Origin: Acidimicrobiia bacterium
Lineage (GTDB): Bacteria; Actinomycetota; Acidimicrobiia; Acidimicrobiales; CATQHL01
Reading direction: 5' to 3'
NCBI GenBank assembly: GCA_021296435.1
Contig: JAGWAK010000019.1
Span: 1 to 16,414, forward strand
Length of the DNA: 16,414 nt
Under the pieces are notes generated by a model. That model ran no database searches. It saw nothing but the letters and a program-made list of their open reading frames with translations, and had not been told where the DNA came from. Both the position numbers and the translations under genes were made by a program. Of the stretch, positions 13,058 through 16,414 are shown in pieces (within the stretch, counting starts at the first letter, position 1; every line of letters begins with the position of its first letter).

Positions 13058-14850
13058 GCAGACCCAACCGTGACCGATTGCACGTCCCGGGTCGGGCTGG
13101 CGTCGCCGGGCCGCGGGGCTACCGGTCGGGTGGTCGCCGGGCGGTGCTCGTGCTGGCGATGCTGGCGATGGCCGCCGGGCTCGTCTCGCGGACCTTCGAC
13201 CTCCAGTTCGGTGAGAACGAGCACATCCTGGCGTGGGCCAGGGACCATCGCCTGCAGGAGAGCGCAGTGATGGGCGTGCGTGGCGACATCCTGGACCGCT
13301 CCGGCGAGCCTCTGGCCACGTCGGTGGAGTGGTCGGCGGTCTACGCGGATCCCGCCCAGGTCGGCGACCCGCTCACCGTGGCCAGCGCCTTGGCGCCCGT
13401 GCTGGGCGCCGACGTGGAGCCGCTGGCCCAGAAGATGTCGGTGCCGGGCCGGTTCGTCTACCTGCAGCGGCAGGTGTCCCCTGAGCAGGCCGCGGCGGTG
13501 CACGAACTGGCGCTGGACGGGGTGGGCACGGTTCCGGAACTGCGCCGGACGTACCCGCTGGGCGAGTTCGCCGTGGAGATCGTGGGTTCGGTGAGCACCG
13601 ACCACGCAGGCATCTCCGGCATCGAACTGCTTCACGACGACCTACTGGCCGCCAGCAACGGCTCGGAGTTGCGCGAGATGTATCCGGGAGGCCGCAGCGT
13701 ACCCGGCGGGGTCAGCGAGTCGGTGCTTGCCGTCGACGGTGCCGACCTGCGGCTCACCATCGACGGGTTGCTGCAGTTCGAGGCAGCGCGCATCCTGGCC
13801 GCGCGGGTTCGCGAGACCGACGCGGCCGGCGGGGTGATCATCCTCGGTCGCCCGGCAACCGGAGAGATCTTGGCCATGTCCACCGCAACCCGCGACGACT
13901 CCGGGGAGGTGGTAACCGGCGCCGAGAACAAGGCCATCACCTGGGCCTTCGAGCCCGGATCGGCAATCAAGGGACTCACTTTCTCCGCCGTGCTGGACGC
14001 AGGGCTGGCCAGCCCGGCCACGACCAGGCTCGTACCCGACCGGCTGATCGTGCACGATTCCGAGTTCAGCGACTACTCCCCGCACCCGGTGCTGGACTAT
14101 TCGGTGCGCGACATCGTCGTGGAGTCCTCCAACATCGGGACGATCCTCTGGGGAGAGCGCCTCGGCGCCGCCGACCTCGACAACTACCTGCGCCGTTTCG
14201 GTCTCGGGGCGCGCAGCGGGCTCGGGCTCTACGGCGAGTCCGCCGGTCTGTTGCCGAGCGTGTCGGACTGGTCGGGGACCTCGCTGGCCACCATCGCCAT
14301 CGGCCAGGGCGTCTCGTTGACGCCGTTGCAGCTGTTGCAGGCGTTCAACACCATTGCCAACGACGGCGTCTACGTCCCGGCGCGGATCGTGGCCGACGTG
14401 ACCGCGCCCGACGGGGAGCCAACGAGTCCGCAACCCGCGATTGAACCGCGGCGGGTCGTGTCCGCCGCGGCGGCCATCCACATGCGCCGGATCCTGGGCG
14501 AGGTCGTGGAGAGCGGGACGGGTCGGCAGGCCGCCGTGGAGGGCTACGAGGTGGCGGGGAAGACCGGAACCGCCCGCAAGCCGCATCCCGACGGCGGCTA
14601 TGAGGATGCGGCCGGGAACTATCGCTATGTCGCCACGTTCGTGGGTTTCCTCCCAGCGTCCGACCCGGAGCTCTCGCTGATCGTGGTGATCGACGAACCC
14701 ACGACCACCATCTACGGCGGGAGCGCGGCTGCTCCGGCGTTCGCCGAACTGGCCCGGATCGCCCTGCGTCGCCTCAAGGTTCCCCCGCCCTCCGATGATG
14801 GCCAGCAGCTGATCCTGGTGGCGCTGCCGGCGGGAGACTCCCATGAGTGA
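13054..14850 (+). CDS. ftsI: Septal peptidoglycan transpeptidase FtsI (class B PBP)
   Basis: Class B penicillin-binding protein that crosslinks septal peptidoglycan, 598 aa. It has a short basic N-terminus, one membrane helix (about 29-44), the PBP dimer domain with GVRGDILDRSGEPLATS (74-90), and a transpeptidase domain with Ser303-A-I-Lys306 (SxxK), Ser358-S-Asn360 (SxN) and Lys503-T-Gly505 (KTGT). The SxxK context is EPGSAIKG rather than the common EPGSTFKP. The protein ends at about residue 598 with no PASTA domains. GTG 13054 overlaps the ftsL stop (GTGA) and puts the basic segment and helix at the N-terminus; the frame continues far upstream, but only as a shadow of rsmH and ftsL. No Shine-Dalgarno is seen. 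Its last 8 nt overlap murE. Confidence 0.95.
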   Translation: MSRPNRDRLHVPGRAGVAGPRGYRSGGRRAVLVLAMLAMAAGLVSRTFDLQFGENEHILAWARDHRLQESAVMGVRGDILDRSGEPLATSVEWSAVYADPAQVGDPLTVASALAPVLGADVEPLAQKMSVPGRFVYLQRQVSPEQAAAVHELALDGVGTVPELRRTYPLGEFAVEIVGSVSTDHAGISGIELLHDDLLAASNGSELREMYPGGRSVPGGVSESVLAVDGADLRLTIDGLLQFEAARILAARVRETDAAGGVIILGRPATGEILAMSTATRDDSGEVVTGAENKAITWAFEPGSAIKGLTFSAVLDAGLASPATTRLVPDRLIVHDSEFSDYSPHPVLDYSVRDIVVESSNIGTILWGERLGAADLDNYLRRFGLGARSGLGLYGESAGLLPSVSDWSGTSLATIAIGQGVSLTPLQLLQAFNTIANDGVYVPARIVADVTAPDGEPTSPQPAIEPRRVVSAAAAIHMRRILGEVVESGTGRQAAVEGYEVAGKTGTARKPHPDGGYEDAAGNYRYVATFVGFLPASDPELSLIVVIDEPTTTIYGGSAAAPAFAELARIALRRLKVPPPSDDGQQLILVALPAGDSHE

Positions 14851-16279
14851 GCGGGCGACGCTGGGGTCGCTACAGCGGCGCAGCCGGGTCGCGGGCCGGC
14901 TGCACGTCCCGGCCGGGGTGCGCTCCGAGGATCCGCTGATCGCGGTGGTCTGCGAGGACTCCCGCGAGGTACGGGCCGGAGCCCTCTTCTGCTGCATGCC
15001 GGGAAGGTCCAGCGACGGTCACGACTTCGCGGCAGGCGCTGCCGAGGCCGGCGCCGCCGCGCTGGTCGTCGAGCGTGCCCTTCCCGTGACACTGCCGCAA
15101 CTCGTGGTGCCCGAAGTGCGCGCCGCCGTCGGCCCCCTGGCACTGGCCGGCGCGGGATCGCCGCAGGAGCACCTGCAGCTGGCCGGAGTGACGGGCACCA
15201 ACGGCAAGACCACCGTCACCCATCTGCTGAGCAGCATCCTGTCGGGGGTCGGACGGCGCTGCATCGCCATCGGCACCCTGAGCGGCACGCTCACCACACC
15301 GAGGGCCACCGAGTTGGCTCGCCGGCTGGCCTCGGCGCGGGCGGCCGGGGCAGGCGCCGCAGTGCTGGAGGTCAGCTCGCACGGGCTCTCCCAGAAGCGC
15401 GTCGAAGGGCTGCGCTTCGCCGCCGCGGCCTTCACGAACCTCTCTCCGGAGCACCTCGACTACCACGGGGACATGGAGCACTACTACCGGGCCAAGCGCG
15501 GCCTGTTCAGTGATGCCAGAACCTCCCTCTCGGTGGTCTGCACCGACGACGGTTGGGGCCGGCGCCTCGCCGGCGAGCTGACCGGCGAGGTGCGACGCTG
15601 CTCGCGAGACGACGCCGAGGTGCTGGAGGTCGCGGCACGCTATAGCCGGTTCCGCTGGCGCGGGGTCGAGATGTCGCTGCCCCTGGGGGGCGCGCACAAC
15701 GTCTCGAATGCAGTGGTGGCGGCCACGCTGGCCGAGGCACTCGGTGCCCGGCCCGCCGAGATCGCCGAGGGGCTCCGGCGGGCGCCGCGCCTGCGGGGCC
15801 GCTTCGAAGTGGTGACCGAATCGCCTGCGGTGGTGATCGTGGATTTTGCGCATTCTCCGGCGGCATTGGAGCAGCTGCTGCGCGCGGGCCGCAACCTGGT
15901 GCCCGCGCCGTCTCGCCTGACCGTGGTCTTCGGCTGCGGCGGCGAACGGGATGAAGGCAAGCGGGAGGCGATGGGAGCCATCGCCTCCCGGCTTGCCGAC
16001 AGGATCATCATCACCTCCGACAATCCACGGGGCGAGGACCCGGCGGACATCGCCCGGTCGGTCTTGGCCGGTGGGCAGGACGGTGCCGCGGAGCTGGAGC
16101 TGGATCGCCGGCGCGCCATCTCGGCTGCGCTGGCCGACGTGCGGCCAGATGACGTCGTGATCGTGGCCGGCAAGGGACACGAGACCGAACAGATCATCGG
16201 CGGCAGGTCGCTTCTCTTCGACGACGCCGCGGTGGTGCGGGAAGTGTTGGGCGCCGCGCCGGAGGTGTCGACGACGTGA
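14843..16279 (+). CDS. murE: UDP-MurNAc-tripeptide synthetase MurE (meso-DAP type)
   Basis: Cytoplasmic ATP-dependent ligase that adds the third residue of the stem peptide, 478 aa. It has the Mur N-terminal domain (EDSREVRAGALFCCMPG, 38-54), the ATP-binding loop GVTGTNGKTTV (115-125), TNLSPEHLDYHGDMEHYYRAK with Lys218 as the expected carbamylated Lys, HNVSNAVVAA and VDFAHSPAAL, and the C-terminal domain with GCGGERDEGKR and DNPR (393-396). The DNPR motif is known to select meso-diaminopimelate, so A1-gamma type peptidoglycan is predicted. ATG 14843 has GGGAG 6 nt upstream and overlaps the ftsI stop by 8 nt. The stop overlaps the GTG of mraY, and no murF gene follows directly. Confidence 0.96.
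   Translation: MSERATLGSLQRRSRVAGRLHVPAGVRSEDPLIAVVCEDSREVRAGALFCCMPGRSSDGHDFAAGAAEAGAAALVVERALPVTLPQLVVPEVRAAVGPLALAGAGSPQEHLQLAGVTGTNGKTTVTHLLSSILSGVGRRCIAIGTLSGTLTTPRATELARRLASARAAGAGAAVLEVSSHGLSQKRVEGLRFAAAAFTNLSPEHLDYHGDMEHYYRAKRGLFSDARTSLSVVCTDDGWGRRLAGELTGEVRRCSRDDAEVLEVAARYSRFRWRGVEMSLPLGGAHNVSNAVVAATLAEALGARPAEIAEGLRRAPRLRGRFEVVTESPAVVIVDFAHSPAALEQLLRAGRNLVPAPSRLTVVFGCGGERDEGKREAMGAIASRLADRIIITSDNPRGEDPADIARSVLAGGQDGAAELELDRRRAISAALADVRPDDVVIVAGKGHETEQIIGGRSLLFDDAAVVREVLGAAPEVSTT
16261..16267 (+). promoter_or_regulatory. Strong Shine-Dalgarno (GGAGGTG) for mraY
   Basis: GGAGGTG, inside the end of murE, lies 8 nt before GTG 16276 and confirms that start. Confidence 0.65.
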
Positions 16280-16414
16280 TCCGCCTCCTGCTCGCGGCCG
16301 CCATCGCCACTGTCGTGTCTCTGGTGGGCACGCGCCTGCTGATCGCCTTCTTCCGGGCTCGGAACCTCACCCAGCCGATCCGCAGCGACGGGCCCGAGAC
16401 GCACGCCCACAAGC
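16276..16414 (+). CDS. mraY: Phospho-MurNAc-pentapeptide transferase MraY (partial, runs off right edge)
   Basis: The first 46 codons of a membrane enzyme that makes lipid I from UDP-MurNAc-pentapeptide and undecaprenyl phosphate. The translated part has a first hydrophobic helix (LLLAAAIATVVSLVGTRLLIAFF) followed by RARNLTQPIRSDGPETHAHK, which matches the MraY signature (G)QPIR-DGP-xxH-xxK that leads into GTPTMGG just beyond the window. GTG 16276 overlaps the murE stop (GTGA) and has a GGAGGTG Shine-Dalgarno, so the start is firm. It takes the place normally held by murF. Confidence 0.85.
   Translation, partial: MIRLLLAAAIATVVSLVGTRLLIAFFRARNLTQPIRSDGPETHAHK

Noticed and set aside
13642..14997. 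Long minus-strand open frame opposite ftsI
   Set aside because: It mirrors the conserved penicillin-binding protein; the composition is Gly/Arg/His-rich with no motif.
14870..16180. Long minus-strand open frame opposite murE
   Set aside because: It is antisense to a fully conserved MurE with all catalytic motifs; shadow frame.

Overview
The window is about 16.4 kb of very GC-rich DNA with a strong G/C bias at third codon positions and many GTG starts. Genes are packed tightly, often with 4-bp GTGA or ATGA stop/start overlaps. The gene set points to a high-GC actinobacterium: a DUF3040 protein beside dinB, a MoxR/DUF58/transglutaminase operon just upstream of mraZ, an MtrA/MtrB-like two-component system, and a MurE with the DNPR (meso-diaminopimelate) signature. 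I favour a member of the Acidimicrobiia or a near relative, but the taxonomic call is an inference.

Layout. (1) Positions 1-3030, minus strand: an apparent four-gene operon of a small two-helix membrane protein, an inositol-monophosphatase-family enzyme, an OmpR-type response regulator and a sensor histidine kinase that runs off the left edge. (2) 3095-4816, plus strand: dinB (DNA polymerase IV), then a DUF3040 membrane protein. (3) 4863-9286, minus strand: a MoxR AAA+ ATPase, a DUF58 protein and a multi-pass transglutaminase-like protein, read in that order and converging on the DUF3040 gene. (4) 9380-10897, plus strand: an 86-aa protein of unknown function, an HNH endonuclease-family protein and a lipoate-protein-ligase-like protein. 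(5) 11106 to the right edge, plus strand: the start of the division and cell wall (dcw) cluster, mraZ - rsmH - ftsL-like - ftsI - murE - mraY (partial).

How the genes fit together. The dcw genes make the regulator MraZ, the 16S rRNA methyltransferase RsmH, the FtsL-like and FtsI (PBP) septal proteins, and the UDP-MurNAc-tripeptide (MurE) and lipid I (MraY) enzymes. MraZ probably controls its own operon through an array of TGG-containing boxes spaced exactly 10 bp apart at 10989-11023. murF, which usually lies between murE and mraY, is absent there; mraY overlaps the murE stop codon.

Regulation visible in the sequence. Several non-dcw genes (dinB, the 86-aa ORF, the HNH gene and perhaps the small membrane protein) have a TAGNNT -10-like hexamer 6-8 nt before the start codon, the arrangement expected of leaderless mRNAs. 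At 9368-9374 the symmetric heptamer TAGGGTA can act as a -10 element for both divergent transcripts. A 24-bp perfect inverted repeat enclosing a structured 76-nt spacer fills most of the unusually long mraZ-rsmH gap. No RNA gene, CRISPR array, transposase or phage gene was seen. Most of the region is conserved chromosomal core, and I found no clearly new multi-gene system; the more interesting signals are regulatory and organisational.
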